Counted from the stretch's first letter, positions 28,786-36,928 are shown. The stretch: 64,000 nucleotides of DNA from Candidatus Chlorobium antarcticum (GCA_030765725.1 JAVCDF010000002.1:62001-126000); one strand, 5' to 3'. The notes: generated from the letters alone by a model not told the origin. Program-made: numbers and translations.

Positions 28786-28809
28786 CTTACCACATAACAT
28801 TATGGTAAG
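28786..28809. promoter_or_regulatory. Inverted repeat in the pscC leader, with possible promoter
   Basis: cttacca (28786-28792) and tggtaag (28803-28809) are exact inverted arms with a 10-base AT-rich loop, 27 bases before the pscC ATG. Just upstream, TTGCCG (28760-28765) and TATCTT (28783-28788) are 17 bases apart and could be a weak sigma70-like promoter. If so, the repeat would overlap the -10 and the start of the transcript, a place suited to an operator or a 5' RNA hairpin. This is speculative. Confidence 0.35.
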
Positions 28810-28836
28810 CCGTTAACACCTAATTAATTACCAGTC

Positions 28837-29478
28837 ATGGATAACAAAAAAAATGGCAAGCTGATCACCCTAGCCATTGGCGGAGCAGCCGCAATGGGGA
28901 TTCTGTTTTTCGGGGTGTCGTTTCTGACAGGGTTCAAGGTTCCGGCAGAGAACATCTCTTCTGTGCTGACACCGCTTAGTTCCTTTGCCGGCTGGTTCAT
29001 GCTTATTTTCTGCGCGTCGCTCATCATTATGGGGTTCGGCAAAATGTCGTCCCGCATCAGTGACCGCTGGTTCCTCAGTTTCCCTCTTTCCATTGTTGCC
29101 ATTGTGGCGGTGATGTTTGCGCTTCTCTGGCTTCGTCCTTCCGGCATTCTTCTTTCCACCACAGGCCGCACCACCCTTGAGGATGGAAAGTACATTCGTT
29201 CGACTGACGAGCTTTCTGCTTTTCTTTCACAGCCTGCAGCCACCACTAATGTGCCTGTAGCTCCTGAAGGGTTTGATTTTGATGCGGCCAGTGACCTGAC
29301 CACCGCCCGTTGCAACAAATGCCATACGATGGGTTCGATTGAGGACGCACTCAGGACCAAGTTCAAGAAAACCGGTAAGATAGACATCATTGTCAAGAGA
29401 ATGCAGGCTTACCCCGGTTCGAACATCAGCGACGGTGATGCATTGGACATCATGATGTTCCTGACTGAGAGGTACTGA
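28837..29478 (+). CDS. pscC: Photosynthetic reaction centre cytochrome c subunit PscC (cytochrome cz/c-551)
   Basis: Membrane-bound monoheme cytochrome that donates electrons from the quinol:cytochrome side to P840 of the green sulfur bacterial reaction centre. 213 residues begin MDNKKNGKLITLAIGG, a family hallmark. Three transmembrane helices lie at about 11-31, 53-70 and 79-98. A hydrophilic periplasmic domain follows with one heme-binding CNKCH (C159, C162, H163), and M189 in VKRMQ is the likely sixth ligand. There is no cleavable signal peptide. It is a single-gene unit with its own terminator at 29525, away from other reaction-centre genes. This gene identifies the organism as a member of Chlorobiales. 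Confidence 0.95.
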   Translation: MDNKKNGKLITLAIGGAAAMGILFFGVSFLTGFKVPAENISSVLTPLSSFAGWFMLIFCASLIIMGFGKMSSRISDRWFLSFPLSIVAIVAVMFALLWLRPSGILLSTTGRTTLEDGKYIRSTDELSAFLSQPAATTNVPVAPEGFDFDAASDLTTARCNKCHTMGSIEDALRTKFKKTGKIDIIVKRMQAYPGSNISDGDALDIMMFLTERY

Positions 29479-29524
29479 CTACTGGATCTTTATCAGGCAG
29501 ATTGAAAAAGACATAAAGATTCAA

Positions 29525-29553
29525 GCCCCGAAAATTCATTTCGGGGCTTTTTT
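29525..29553 (+). terminator. Intrinsic terminator after pscC
   Basis: A perfect 9-bp stem (gccccgaaa at 29525-29533 with tttcggggc at 29539-29547, loop attca) followed by six T. It lies 47 bases after the pscC stop and 21 bases before the end of the convergent queF gene. Confidence 0.92.
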
Positions 29554-29573
29554 GTTTTGGGGGGAGAGGACAT

Positions 29574-29975
29574 TCAGCTGTGGGCTGTGTGGCTTGCCGT
29601 AACGGTTTCGGTGATGCCTCCGCGCGCTTTCCACTCGGTGGTGACGGTTATGGAGCGGGGCTGCATTACGGCCACAAGGTCGTCGAGTATCCGGTTGGTT
29701 ACATTTTCATAGAAAATGCCGGCATTGCGGAACTCAAGAAAATAATATTTGAGCGATTTGAGTTCAACGCAACTGTGGTTGGGAACATAGCGGAGGGTGA
29801 TGGTCCCGAAATCGGGCAGGCCGGTTTTTGGACATACCGATGTGAACTCCGGATTGACGATTTCAATGGTATAGTCGCGGTTGGGGTAGGTGTTGTCGAA
29901 TACTTCGAGAATCTCTTTTTTCATCGGAAACTGAATGGTTTGGTTGGTCGTTGCGTGGTTCTGCTGACAGGTCAA
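29574..29975 (-). CDS. queF: NADPH-dependent preQ0 reductase QueF
   Basis: Reduces 7-cyano-7-deazaguanine to preQ1 in queuosine tRNA modification. It is the short, single-domain (type I) form of 133 residues. The catalytic cysteine C48 is in [12 protein letters not shown] with D55. E71 and the QueF motif region [20 protein letters not shown] follow, with the conserved substrate-binding glutamate at 90. The MKKE methionine at residue 18 is a possible later start, but then the chain would be very short. The other queuosine genes are not in this window. Confidence 0.93.
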   Translation of the reverse strand: MTCQQNHATTNQTIQFPMKKEILEVFDNTYPNRDYTIEIVNPEFTSVCPKTGLPDFGTITLRYVPNHSCVELKSLKYYFLEFRNAGIFYENVTNRILDDLVAVMQPRSITVTTEWKARGGITETVTASHTAHS

Positions 29976-30067
29976 AAATAGAAATACCCTGCGATTTTCA
30001 GTACTTTCTGTTTATTTTTTTGCCAGCAGTCTGATTCTTTTTCTGCCTATTTCAAAGGAAAATCCCT

Positions 30068-30781
30068 GTGCCGATGCCGTTTTCCACCAGACCGGATTTA
30101 AATGATTTTCATTCATTGCGAGAGGCTCTTGCCAGAGAATATGATCTGGCTGAGAGCCCGTACTCCTTTGGCGGCCGCGAATTCTTTTTTACAAGCGTCA
30201 GTGACAGCTACGCCCTGCTCGACAGAATAACGCCCGAGGAGTTTCTTCGTGATGAGCAGATGCCCTACTGGGCGGAAATATGGCCCTCTTCACTCGCTCT
30301 ATGCTCCTTTCTCTGTGAAGAGCTTCAGCTGAAGGGGGTCAGTGCCGTTGAGCTTGGGGCCGGCGTTGGGGTTGTGTCCATAGTGGCTGCCTCCCGTGGG
30401 GGCAAAGTGCTTGCAACGGATTACTCTCCTGAAGCGCTTCGGTTCATCCGTTGCAATGCTCTTGCAAATGCCATGGGTATTCGTGTGGAGCGGCTTGACT
30501 GGCGGAATGTTATGCAACCGAGGAAATTCGAGATGGTGCTGGCGGCCGATGTTCTCTATGAGCGGGTTAATCTTCTGCCAATCATTACAGCTATTGACCA
30601 GCTGCTTGAGTCCGGTGGCAGTGCATACATAGCTGATCCCCGCCGCAGGATGGCGGAACAGTTTCTTGAGCTGGCGGCTGAAAACGGGTTTTCGGTGACT
30701 GCCTATGCGCGGGAATATCTTGGTGTCGGCAAGCTGGTATCGGTCAATATTTACAGGCTGAGGAGAGGTGAACATGGCTAA
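30068..30781 (+). CDS. SAM-dependent methyltransferase (Rossmann fold, lysine/nicotinamide N-methyltransferase-like)
   Basis: A 237-residue class I methyltransferase. The SAM-binding glycine-rich motif VELGAGVGVVSI is near residue 94, followed by the acidic motif II residue in VLATDYSPEAL and the post-motif LAADVLYE. The pattern of an upstream WPSSLALCSFL segment just before motif I resembles the protein-lysine and nicotinamide N-methyltransferase-like group (methyltransferase 16 type). The substrate is unknown. The frame opens at GTG 30068; ATG 30074 six bases later is an equally likely start. It overlaps the next gene by 8 bases and begins a tightly packed three-gene run. Confidence 0.82.
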   Translation: MPMPFSTRPDLNDFHSLREALAREYDLAESPYSFGGREFFFTSVSDSYALLDRITPEEFLRDEQMPYWAEIWPSSLALCSFLCEELQLKGVSAVELGAGVGVVSIVAASRGGKVLATDYSPEALRFIRCNALANAMGIRVERLDWRNVMQPRKFEMVLAADVLYERVNLLPIITAIDQLLESGGSAYIADPRRRMAEQFLELAAENGFSVTAYAREYLGVGKLVSVNIYRLRRGEHG

Positions 30782-31613
30782 AGAGAAAGCGAACCGTCTG
30801 CCCCGTTGGATTCATGACTGCGGCGAGGGGGCTGTGGTCTGGCGTATTGTCTTTACCCCTTCAGGTACGCTTGTGGCCGAGAAGCGCCTTTCGGCTGAAC
30901 GCCGATCCGTTTTTTTCTCGCTCGACCCTCTTTCGGGAGCAGTGCATACAGCAGGGTGGAGGGCGGTTGACCCTGTACAGGAGGCCCTTATCGGCGAGGG
31001 GTGGTTTACCGGCATTGAAACCGTGCATGAGCACTTTGTCTACATTCATTCATGGCAGGAGGCAAGCCCCGAGCACCGTGGTATATGGGCGTTTGATCCG
31101 GTGAGGGTGGAGGTTCAGTGGGGGAGACCGGACCTTGTGTTCAGCGCCAATACCAAGGGCGGACTGCTGGTATACAGGATTGCTCTTTTTGCCGGGCTGC
31201 CCGAACGCCAGTATTTTCTGCTCGACCCGCTGACCGGCGCCCTCATTCAGAGGTCTGCTCAGAGCCCCGGCGAGGGGCTCGATATTGCTGCTGAAGAGGT
31301 TTACGCCCTGCAGCGCGGGGCAGAAACGGAGGAGAGTCGTCAGGGGGTTCTGCTTCCTGAGATGGTTGCGGGACGCGGCGGTGAGCAGGAACGGATTCAA
31401 CTGGGCGAGACTGTTGTTGAGGGGCTTCACGGGAAAAAAGACTCCGGGGAGTGGTACTCTCGGGTTAGCATAGATGAGGGCGGGGAGGCCCGATATCGGG
31501 ATTCAATGGAGGAGCATTCGCCCCAGCCACTCTGGAACAACTTTCTCGTCCGTGGGGGGGATTTGTATTATATTAGAAATAAACGGGAACTTGTCTGTGT
31601 ACCACTACGATGA
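30774..31613 (+). CDS. Conserved hypothetical protein, possibly DUF4905-like
   Basis: A 279-residue predicted soluble protein without a signal peptide or transmembrane segments. I do not recognise a catalytic motif. It contains short repeated units of the type FxLDPLTGxx (FSLDPLSGAVHTAG near residue 49 and FLLDPLTGALIQRS further on), which suggests a beta-propeller or beta-sheet repeat fold. Resemblance to the Bacteroidetes/Chlorobi family DUF4905 is a tentative recollection. The ATG at 30774 is chosen because AGGAG at 30761-30765 is well placed; a GTG at 30768 is possible. It overlaps the methyltransferase stop by 8 bases and the xer start by 4, so all three are probably translated together. 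Confidence 0.65.
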   Translation: MAKEKANRLPRWIHDCGEGAVVWRIVFTPSGTLVAEKRLSAERRSVFFSLDPLSGAVHTAGWRAVDPVQEALIGEGWFTGIETVHEHFVYIHSWQEASPEHRGIWAFDPVRVEVQWGRPDLVFSANTKGGLLVYRIALFAGLPERQYFLLDPLTGALIQRSAQSPGEGLDIAAEEVYALQRGAETEESRQGVLLPEMVAGRGGEQERIQLGETVVEGLHGKKDSGEWYSRVSIDEGGEARYRDSMEEHSPQPLWNNFLVRGGDLYYIRNKRELVCVPLR

Positions 31614-32596
31614 ACGATACCCGAACCATTCCTGACAGTGCGGCACCCACCCAAATGCCCCCGTTTCTTGAGGAGTTTCTCTCCGCCGGAAGAGCGCGCA
31701 CGAACCTCTCGGAGCGGACAATAGTTGCATACGGTACCGATATCAGGCAGTTTTTCTCCATTCTCCCCCCCCCCCTCGACCTACAACTGCTGAAGGCTGC
31801 TGATATACGGGTTTTTATGGCCGAACTGGTTCGACGGGGTCTGCAGCCTCGTTCCATAGCAAGAAAGCTGGCATCGGTTAGGAGCTTTTTCCATTATCTG
31901 CAGGAGACCGGCCGTCTTGAGCATTCGGTGCTTCAAACGGTTTCAATGCCGCGGTATCAGAGAAATGTACCCGCGTTTCTGACCATAAGGGAGACAGAGG
32001 CGCTTTTCGGCACGGTGGTGCCCGCAGCCCGTTACCGCGAAGGACAGGCGGGAGCTGGGGACATGCTTGAATTGTTTGTGCTCCATCGTGATGCCGCCGC
32101 CCTTGAATTGCTTTATGGGTGCGGGCTTCGGGTATCGGAACTGACGGCCCTTCTTGAGGAGGACCTTGATATGGTGGGCGGGTTTGTGAAGCTGACAGGC
32201 AAGGGCTGCAAACAGAGGATTGTGCCGCTCGGTCTTCCGGCGGTTTCGGCTCTTAAAAAATATTTTGAAGTCCGGCTAAACTTCTTTAGAATAAAGAAAG
32301 AGGGTGAGTTAGCGGAGAGCGGCTATGTGTTTCTGACCAACAAAGGCAAAAAGATTTATCCCATGCTTGTTCAGAGGATGACCCGAAAATACCTTCTTGA
32401 GGTTACTGAGCAGAAAAAGAAAAATCCGCACATACTGCGACACAGTTTTGCAACTCATCTCCTCAACGGGGGAGCTGATCTTCAGAGTGTGAGCGAAATG
32501 CTGGGCCACAGCAATCTGTCAACAACGGAAATTTATACGCATGTTACTTTTGAGCGTCTGAGGGAGGTTTACAGGAAGGCGCATCCTAAGGCATAG
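31610..32596 (+). CDS. xerC: Tyrosine recombinase XerC/XerD
   Basis: A 328-residue site-specific recombinase of the Xer type, which resolves chromosome dimers at dif. The N-terminal SAM-like core-binding domain (about 17-105) is followed by the catalytic domain. The catalytic residues are all present: R174, K198, H274, R277 (HILRHSF), H300 (LGHSNLS) and the nucleophile Y309. Whether it is XerC, XerD or the only Xer cannot be settled from sequence alone; the symbol xerC is provisional. No phage genes or flanking att-like direct repeats are seen, which favours a housekeeping role. The ATGA start overlaps the preceding gene's stop. Confidence 0.88.
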   Translation: MNDTRTIPDSAAPTQMPPFLEEFLSAGRARTNLSERTIVAYGTDIRQFFSILPPPLDLQLLKAADIRVFMAELVRRGLQPRSIARKLASVRSFFHYLQETGRLEHSVLQTVSMPRYQRNVPAFLTIRETEALFGTVVPAARYREGQAGAGDMLELFVLHRDAAALELLYGCGLRVSELTALLEEDLDMVGGFVKLTGKGCKQRIVPLGLPAVSALKKYFEVRLNFFRIKKEGELAESGYVFLTNKGKKIYPMLVQRMTRKYLLEVTEQKKKNPHILRHSFATHLLNGGADLQSVSEMLGHSNLSTTEIYTHVTFERLREVYRKAHPKA

Positions 32597-32603
32597 AGTT
32601 TTA

Positions 32604-32746
32604 GGGCGCCCCTATTTATTGTCGTGAGCGCTGTTAGTACGAGGTGAACGGAGCGCAGAAACCGGAGTGTACACCAGGGTATATGAGGATTTCGAGCACC
32701 GACTAACGAAGTAATCGCAGTGCGCAACAAATAAAGAGAGGTGCCC
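32604..32746. repeat. 143-base imperfect inverted-repeat element between xer and hpf
   Basis: The non-coding stretch begins gggcgcccctatttattgt and ends with the near-complement acaaataaagagaggtgccc, so the two ends can pair. Inside, gttagt (32633-32638) is complementary to actaac (32702-32707), and the centre contains the 8-bp palindrome gtgtacac (32667-32674). The whole element could fold into one long imperfect hairpin with wobble pairs. It contains no convincing reading frame and begins 8 bases after the xer stop. It looks like a dispersed palindromic repeat or a structured RNA. No second copy was noticed in the window. Confidence 0.6.
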
Positions 32747-32820
32747 TTCAGTGAGGCAGGAGATTCCGGAATCTCAGGCCGTGTTCTTTGTATTCCCATC
32801 ATCAATTCAACGGAGGTTCC

Positions 32821-33141
32821 ATGAAAAAAGAGGTTACCGGTGAAACGCTTACTGTGAATGTCACCCTGCGACATTCAAGCAACAACAGCACCATAGAGGA
32901 ATATGCGCGTGCGGCTGTTGGGAAGCTTGCTGAGATGTATCCTGAAATGACGAGCAGCCATGTTATTCTTGACCATCAGAAGAATGATTATGAAAAGAAC
33001 AAGATTGCGGAAATAACGGTGCATGTGCCACAGCATGATTTTGTTGCAAAAGATGCCGGGTTGGCATATGAGGCCTGTATTGACGCTTGTGTTGCTGCTC
33101 TTGGCCGTCAGCTACAGAAGCACAAGGAAAAAATGCACTGA
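32821..33141 (+). CDS. hpf: Ribosome hibernation promoting factor (short HPF/RaiA)
   Basis: A 106-residue protein of the HPF/YfiA family, which binds the 30S decoding region in slow-growing or starved cells and inactivates ribosomes. The S30AE fold pattern is visible: VTLRHSSNNSTIEEYARAAV, then KNKIAEITVHVPQHDFVAKD, then EACIDACVAALGRQLQKHKEK. It is the short form, without the dimerising C-terminal domain. The start is fixed by a GGAGG at 32812-32816 before the ATG at 32821; a TTG 33 bases upstream in frame is rejected. The hprK gene follows 49 bases later. Confidence 0.9.
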   Translation: MKKEVTGETLTVNVTLRHSSNNSTIEEYARAAVGKLAEMYPEMTSSHVILDHQKNDYEKNKIAEITVHVPQHDFVAKDAGLAYEACIDACVAALGRQLQKHKEKMH

Positions 33142-33190
33142 ACCGGAGGGCTGATGCGCCGGATTTTTTATCATCCTGAATGCTGACTTC

Positions 33191-34189
33191 ATGAGTCTTG
33201 ATCAGAAAGGGCTGAAAAAGCGATCGGTGACGGTCGCATATTTTTTTGAGAATATTGGCAGGACACATGATATCAAGCTTCGGCGCCTCAACAGCGTTGA
33301 CGAGCAGAAACGCCGGATTTTCGAGCGCGACCTTCATCGCCCCGGTCTTGCGCTTTCGGGCTTTACCAATCTCTTTACCTACAAACGGGTACAGATTCTC
33401 GGTAATACTGAGACCCGGTTTTTGAATCATCTCGGTGAGGGGGAGCGCCGTCAGGCATTCGACAATCTGGTACGGTTCAAGGTCCCCTGCATTATTCTTA
33501 CCAGCAACAACAAGCTGCAGCCGGAACTTCTTGAGATGGCTACCAGTCAGGGAATTTCCGTGTTTGTGACCCGCCATTCTTCGACCAAGGCGATTTACCA
33601 GGTGACGGATTTTCTTGACGACCAGTTTTCGCTTTACCAGCAGTACCATGGTTCAATGGTTGATGTGTATGGGGTAGGCGTTCTCTTGATAGGCAAGAGC
33701 GGCCTTGGCAAGTCCGAGATTGCCCTTGATCTTGTAGAACGGGGCCATGGGCTGGTAGCCGATGATGTGGTCGTTATCCGTCGGAAAGGCGAGTCAATGC
33801 AGCTTTCCGCATCGCGTAACAATATTATCGACCATTTTATGGAGATACGGGGGCTGGGCGTTGTCGATGTGAAGGCCAATTTCGGTATCCGCGCAATCCG
33901 TGATGTCAAAGAAGTGCTGGTGATTGCCGAACTGCTGGAGTGGAACAAGGAGATGGAGTATGAACGGCTCGGGCTGGATACCAAGTCGACAAAGGTTCTG
34001 GGTGTTGATGTTCCTCTGGTGCAGCTTCCGATTTTCCCCGGAAAAAACATTACGGTAATTATTGAGGTTGTTGCACTGAATGTTCTCCTGAAACGATATT
34101 CCAATTATGTGGCTGCCGAAGCGCTGACCGACCGGATAAAACAGGTAATCAACAATGATGAACGAACTGAGGGGGAGATTGGTCTCTGA
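33191..34189 (+). CDS. hprK: HPr kinase/phosphorylase
   Basis: A 332-residue bifunctional kinase/phosphorylase that acts on Ser46 of HPr or an HPr-like carrier. The catalytic C-terminal half carries a P-loop GKSGLGKS at 168-175, the preceding catalytic H153, the acidic pair at 191-192 (ADDVV), and the HprK signature EIRGLGVVDVKANFGIRAIRD. The N-terminal domain (about 1-130) is the less conserved family domain. No PTS gene (ptsH, ptsI, ptsN) is in this window. In proteobacteria hpf and hprK flank ptsN, so this may be a remnant regulatory cluster (inference). The 3' end overlaps the next open frame by 35 bases if the upstream start of that gene is used. Confidence 0.95.
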   Translation: MSLDQKGLKKRSVTVAYFFENIGRTHDIKLRRLNSVDEQKRRIFERDLHRPGLALSGFTNLFTYKRVQILGNTETRFLNHLGEGERRQAFDNLVRFKVPCIILTSNNKLQPELLEMATSQGISVFVTRHSSTKAIYQVTDFLDDQFSLYQQYHGSMVDVYGVGVLLIGKSGLGKSEIALDLVERGHGLVADDVVVIRRKGESMQLSASRNNIIDHFMEIRGLGVVDVKANFGIRAIRDVKEVLVIAELLEWNKEMEYERLGLDTKSTKVLGVDVPLVQLPIFPGKNITVIIEVVALNVLLKRYSNYVAAEALTDRIKQVINNDERTEGEIGL

Positions 34190-35945
34190 AGGGCGCCGGA
34201 GTTCAATGAGGCTTGTTGCGTTTTTTTTTCTTCTGCTCTGTGTCATGGGATGTGGCGGGGGACGGGGAGGATCGTCCGGACCGTCAGCCATGGATTCAAC
34301 ATTGGTTATTACTTCGCTCGGCGATGCTGACTATCTCAATCCTGTTATCGGTGCTACTGTCACATCGTCCAATATTTTCGGACTGATCTATCCCTCGCTT
34401 CTCCAGAGTTCCTTTGATACTTCGACAGGTCTTCTCAACTACATGGCGCTGGAAAAGCAGCTTCGGCGCGGGGGCACAGAATTAAAAAAGCCAGAGGCGG
34501 CTCTTGCCAGAAGCTGGACTTTTTCGCCTGATCACAAAACGCTTACCTACCATCTCCGAAGTGATGCCTTTTGGGATGACGGAGTGCCTATTGTGGCTGG
34601 TGATTTCCGCTTTTCCTATATGTTGTACGGTAACCCGAGAATTGCCAGTCCGCGTCAGCAGTATCTTGCCGAACTGGTCGGTGCCGAGAAAGGTGCTGTG
34701 GATTTCAGCCGAGCGGTCACTGCTCAAAACGACACCACCCTGGTGTTTCGCTTCCATAAACCGGTTCCCGAGTATCTCGCCCTGTTTCATACCTCTCTGA
34801 CACCGCTGCCGGAACATTTCTGGAAAGATGTAAAGCCTGAAGAGTTCCGGCAGTCGAGCCTCAATCAAAATCCTCTGGGTGCCGGTCCCTATAGGCTGAA
34901 GAGCTGGAAGCAGCAGCAGGAGTTGCTGTTGGAGTCAAGCGCCAGCGCCAATCTTCCCAAGCCGGGAAATATTCCCATAATCTCTTTCAGAGTGGTGCCC
35001 GATTATACGGTTCGTCTCGCCCAGCTGCAGACAGGTGCGGTGGATGTAGTTGAAAACATCAAGCCACAGGATTTCGAGGGGCTTCGGAGTGCAGCTGTTC
35101 CTGTTGAGATAAAGACTGTCGGTCTGCGGGTGTATGACTATGTGGGCTGGTCGAACATTGATCGTGAAGAGTACCTGAAGAACGGACGCATCACCCCCCA
35201 TCCTCTGTTCGGTTCCGCGAAGGTGCGCCGGGCGCTTACTATGGCAATAGACCGTCAGTCAATTATGGATGGTTACCTCAAGGAGTATGGTGAGCTTGCA
35301 GACAGCGATATTTCCCCCTCACTCAAGTGGGCATACAACAGCAGTATCGTCCCCTATGCATTCAATGCGCGAAAGGCTTCTGAAATGCTCAGGGATGAGG
35401 GCTGGGTACCTGGCCCTGACGGTATTCTGCAGAAGGCGGGCCGGCGGTTCAGTTTCTCCCTTTATACCAATGCGGGCAATGAACGGCGCAACTATGCCAG
35501 TGTCATTATCCAGCAGAACCTCCGTGCCATCGGTATTGAGTGTCGCCTGGAGGTGCAGGAGTCAAATGTGTTTTTTGAGAATCTGCAGTCACGAAGGCTT
35601 GATGCCTGGATGGCAGGTTGGTCAATAGGGCTGGAGATTGATCCGATGGATGTGTGGGGGTCGGACCTTGAAACGAGCCGCTTCAATTTTACCGGGTACC
35701 GGAACCCACGGCTTGACCAGCTCTGTCTGCTTGCGAAGGAGAAAATGGATCCTCTTCAGGCAAGGCCATACTGGCTGGAGTATCAGGAGATGCTGCATCG
35801 CGACCAGCCTGTCACCTTTCTCTACTGGATTCGTGAAACCCAGGGGTTCAGCACCAGAATTCAGGGTGAGGAACTCAATATTTCCGGAGTATTTTACAAT
35901 ATAGATGACTGGACGCTCCGTCCGTCGGCCACTCTTGCTCCATAG
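34155..35945 (+). CDS. Peptide-type ABC transporter substrate-binding lipoprotein (family 5)
   Basis: A 596-residue periplasmic solute-binding protein of the OppA/DppA family (SBP_bac_5). The N-terminus has a hydrophobic stretch (about 19-31) with a lipobox VMGC ending at C33, so it should be an inner-membrane-anchored lipoprotein. The mature part begins with the family pattern TLVITSLGDADYLNPVIGA. LARSWTFSPDHKTLTYHLRS and VRRALTMAIDRQSIM follow. ATG 34155 gives a longer n-region with two arginines and overlaps hprK; ATG 34206, with GGAG just upstream, is a good alternative. The permease gene follows after 6 bases. The ligand (peptide, nickel or other) is not determined. Confidence 0.9.
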   Translation: MMNELRGRLVSEGRRSSMRLVAFFFLLLCVMGCGGGRGGSSGPSAMDSTLVITSLGDADYLNPVIGATVTSSNIFGLIYPSLLQSSFDTSTGLLNYMALEKQLRRGGTELKKPEAALARSWTFSPDHKTLTYHLRSDAFWDDGVPIVAGDFRFSYMLYGNPRIASPRQQYLAELVGAEKGAVDFSRAVTAQNDTTLVFRFHKPVPEYLALFHTSLTPLPEHFWKDVKPEEFRQSSLNQNPLGAGPYRLKSWKQQQELLLESSASANLPKPGNIPIISFRVVPDYTVRLAQLQTGAVDVVENIKPQDFEGLRSAAVPVEIKTVGLRVYDYVGWSNIDREEYLKNGRITPHPLFGSAKVRRALTMAIDRQSIMDGYLKEYGELADSDISPSLKWAYNSSIVPYAFNARKASEMLRDEGWVPGPDGILQKAGRRFSFSLYTNAGNERRNYASVIIQQNLRAIGIECRLEVQESNVFFENLQSRRLDAWMAGWSIGLEIDPMDVWGSDLETSRFNFTGYRNPRLDQLCLLAKEKMDPLQARPYWLEYQEMLHRDQPVTFLYWIRETQGFSTRIQGEELNISGVFYNIDDWTLRPSATLAP

Positions 35946-35951
35946 ATTACA

Positions 35952-36917
35952 ATGCTGACCTATATTTTTAAGCGGCTTCTGATTGCTGTGCCGCTCATTT
36001 TTGGGGTGCTGACCCTTACTTTTTTTATTATCAGGCTTGCTCCGGGCGACCCTGCGGCGTTTTTCATCCAGCCGGGAATCAGCCCAAATGTGGCTATGCA
36101 GATCCGTGAACAGTATGGACTGAATGATCCGCTTCTGGTGCAGTACCTGAAGTGGCTGATGAATGTTCTTCAGGGGGATTTTGGCCGCAGTTTCAGCCGT
36201 GCCCAGCAGCCGGTGATTGAAGTGATTGCCAGTGCACTGCCAATTACGGTGACCATAGCGGTTTTGACGCTGATTGCAAATTTTGTGTTCGGCATCATTA
36301 TTGGCGTTGTCTCCGCAGTCCGCCAGAACAGTTTTCTTGACCGCTTCATGACTGTGGGCGCCCTGTTTTTTTATTCCATGCCCGAGTTCTGGTTTGCCTT
36401 GATGATGATTATCCTCTTTGCCCTGAAAATTCCGATCTTTCCGGCTTCGGGTCTGAACGAAATCGGGGCGGAGGGGTTCGGCCCCTTCGGCTTTGCCATG
36501 GACCGCCTATGGCATCTGGTGCTTCCTGTGACAGTGCTTTCCATCAATGGCGCTGCCGGCATTGCCCGTTATGTGCGGGGCAGCATGCTTGAAGTCATCA
36601 GGCAGGACTATATCCGAACAGCCCGAGCCAAGGGCCTGCCGGAGCGGGTGGTCATTATGCGCCACGCCTTGCGCAATGCCCTTCTGCCGGTCATTACCCT
36701 TATGGGCAGCTCTCTGCCATTCATTTTCAGCGGGGCGCTTTTCATTGAAGTTATTTTTGCTTTTCCCGGTATGGGTCGGGTGACGGTGGAGGCCATTTTT
36801 GCAAGGGACTATCCGCTGATTATCGCCAATACTTTCATTTCCGGGACTCTGATCATTTTTGGTAACCTGCTTGCCGATGTGCTCTATGCTGTTGTGGATC
36901 CAAGAATCAAGCTCTGA
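35952..36917 (+). CDS. Peptide-type ABC transporter permease (DppB/OppB-like)
   Basis: A 321-residue inner-membrane permease of the DppB/OppB class with about six transmembrane helices. It has the typical N-terminus MLTYIFKRLLIAVPLIFGVL and the EAA-type loop IRTARAKGLPERVVIMRHAL that contacts the ATPase. It directly follows the binding-protein gene. The DppC-type second permease, which normally comes next, is missing: ruvB begins 11 bases later. The partner permease must be encoded elsewhere, or this permease acts in a homodimer (inference). The ATPase at 21396-22424 is of the matching family. Confidence 0.93.
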   Translation: MLTYIFKRLLIAVPLIFGVLTLTFFIIRLAPGDPAAFFIQPGISPNVAMQIREQYGLNDPLLVQYLKWLMNVLQGDFGRSFSRAQQPVIEVIASALPITVTIAVLTLIANFVFGIIIGVVSAVRQNSFLDRFMTVGALFFYSMPEFWFALMMIILFALKIPIFPASGLNEIGAEGFGPFGFAMDRLWHLVLPVTVLSINGAAGIARYVRGSMLEVIRQDYIRTARAKGLPERVVIMRHALRNALLPVITLMGSSLPFIFSGALFIEVIFAFPGMGRVTVEAIFARDYPLIIANTFISGTLIIFGNLLADVLYAVVDPRIKL

Positions 36918-36928
36918 ACCCCCGGCCC

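Noticed and set aside
31610-32596. Phage or genomic-island integrase
   Set aside because: No phage genes, tRNA target or flanking direct repeats are present, and the protein has the Xer layout.
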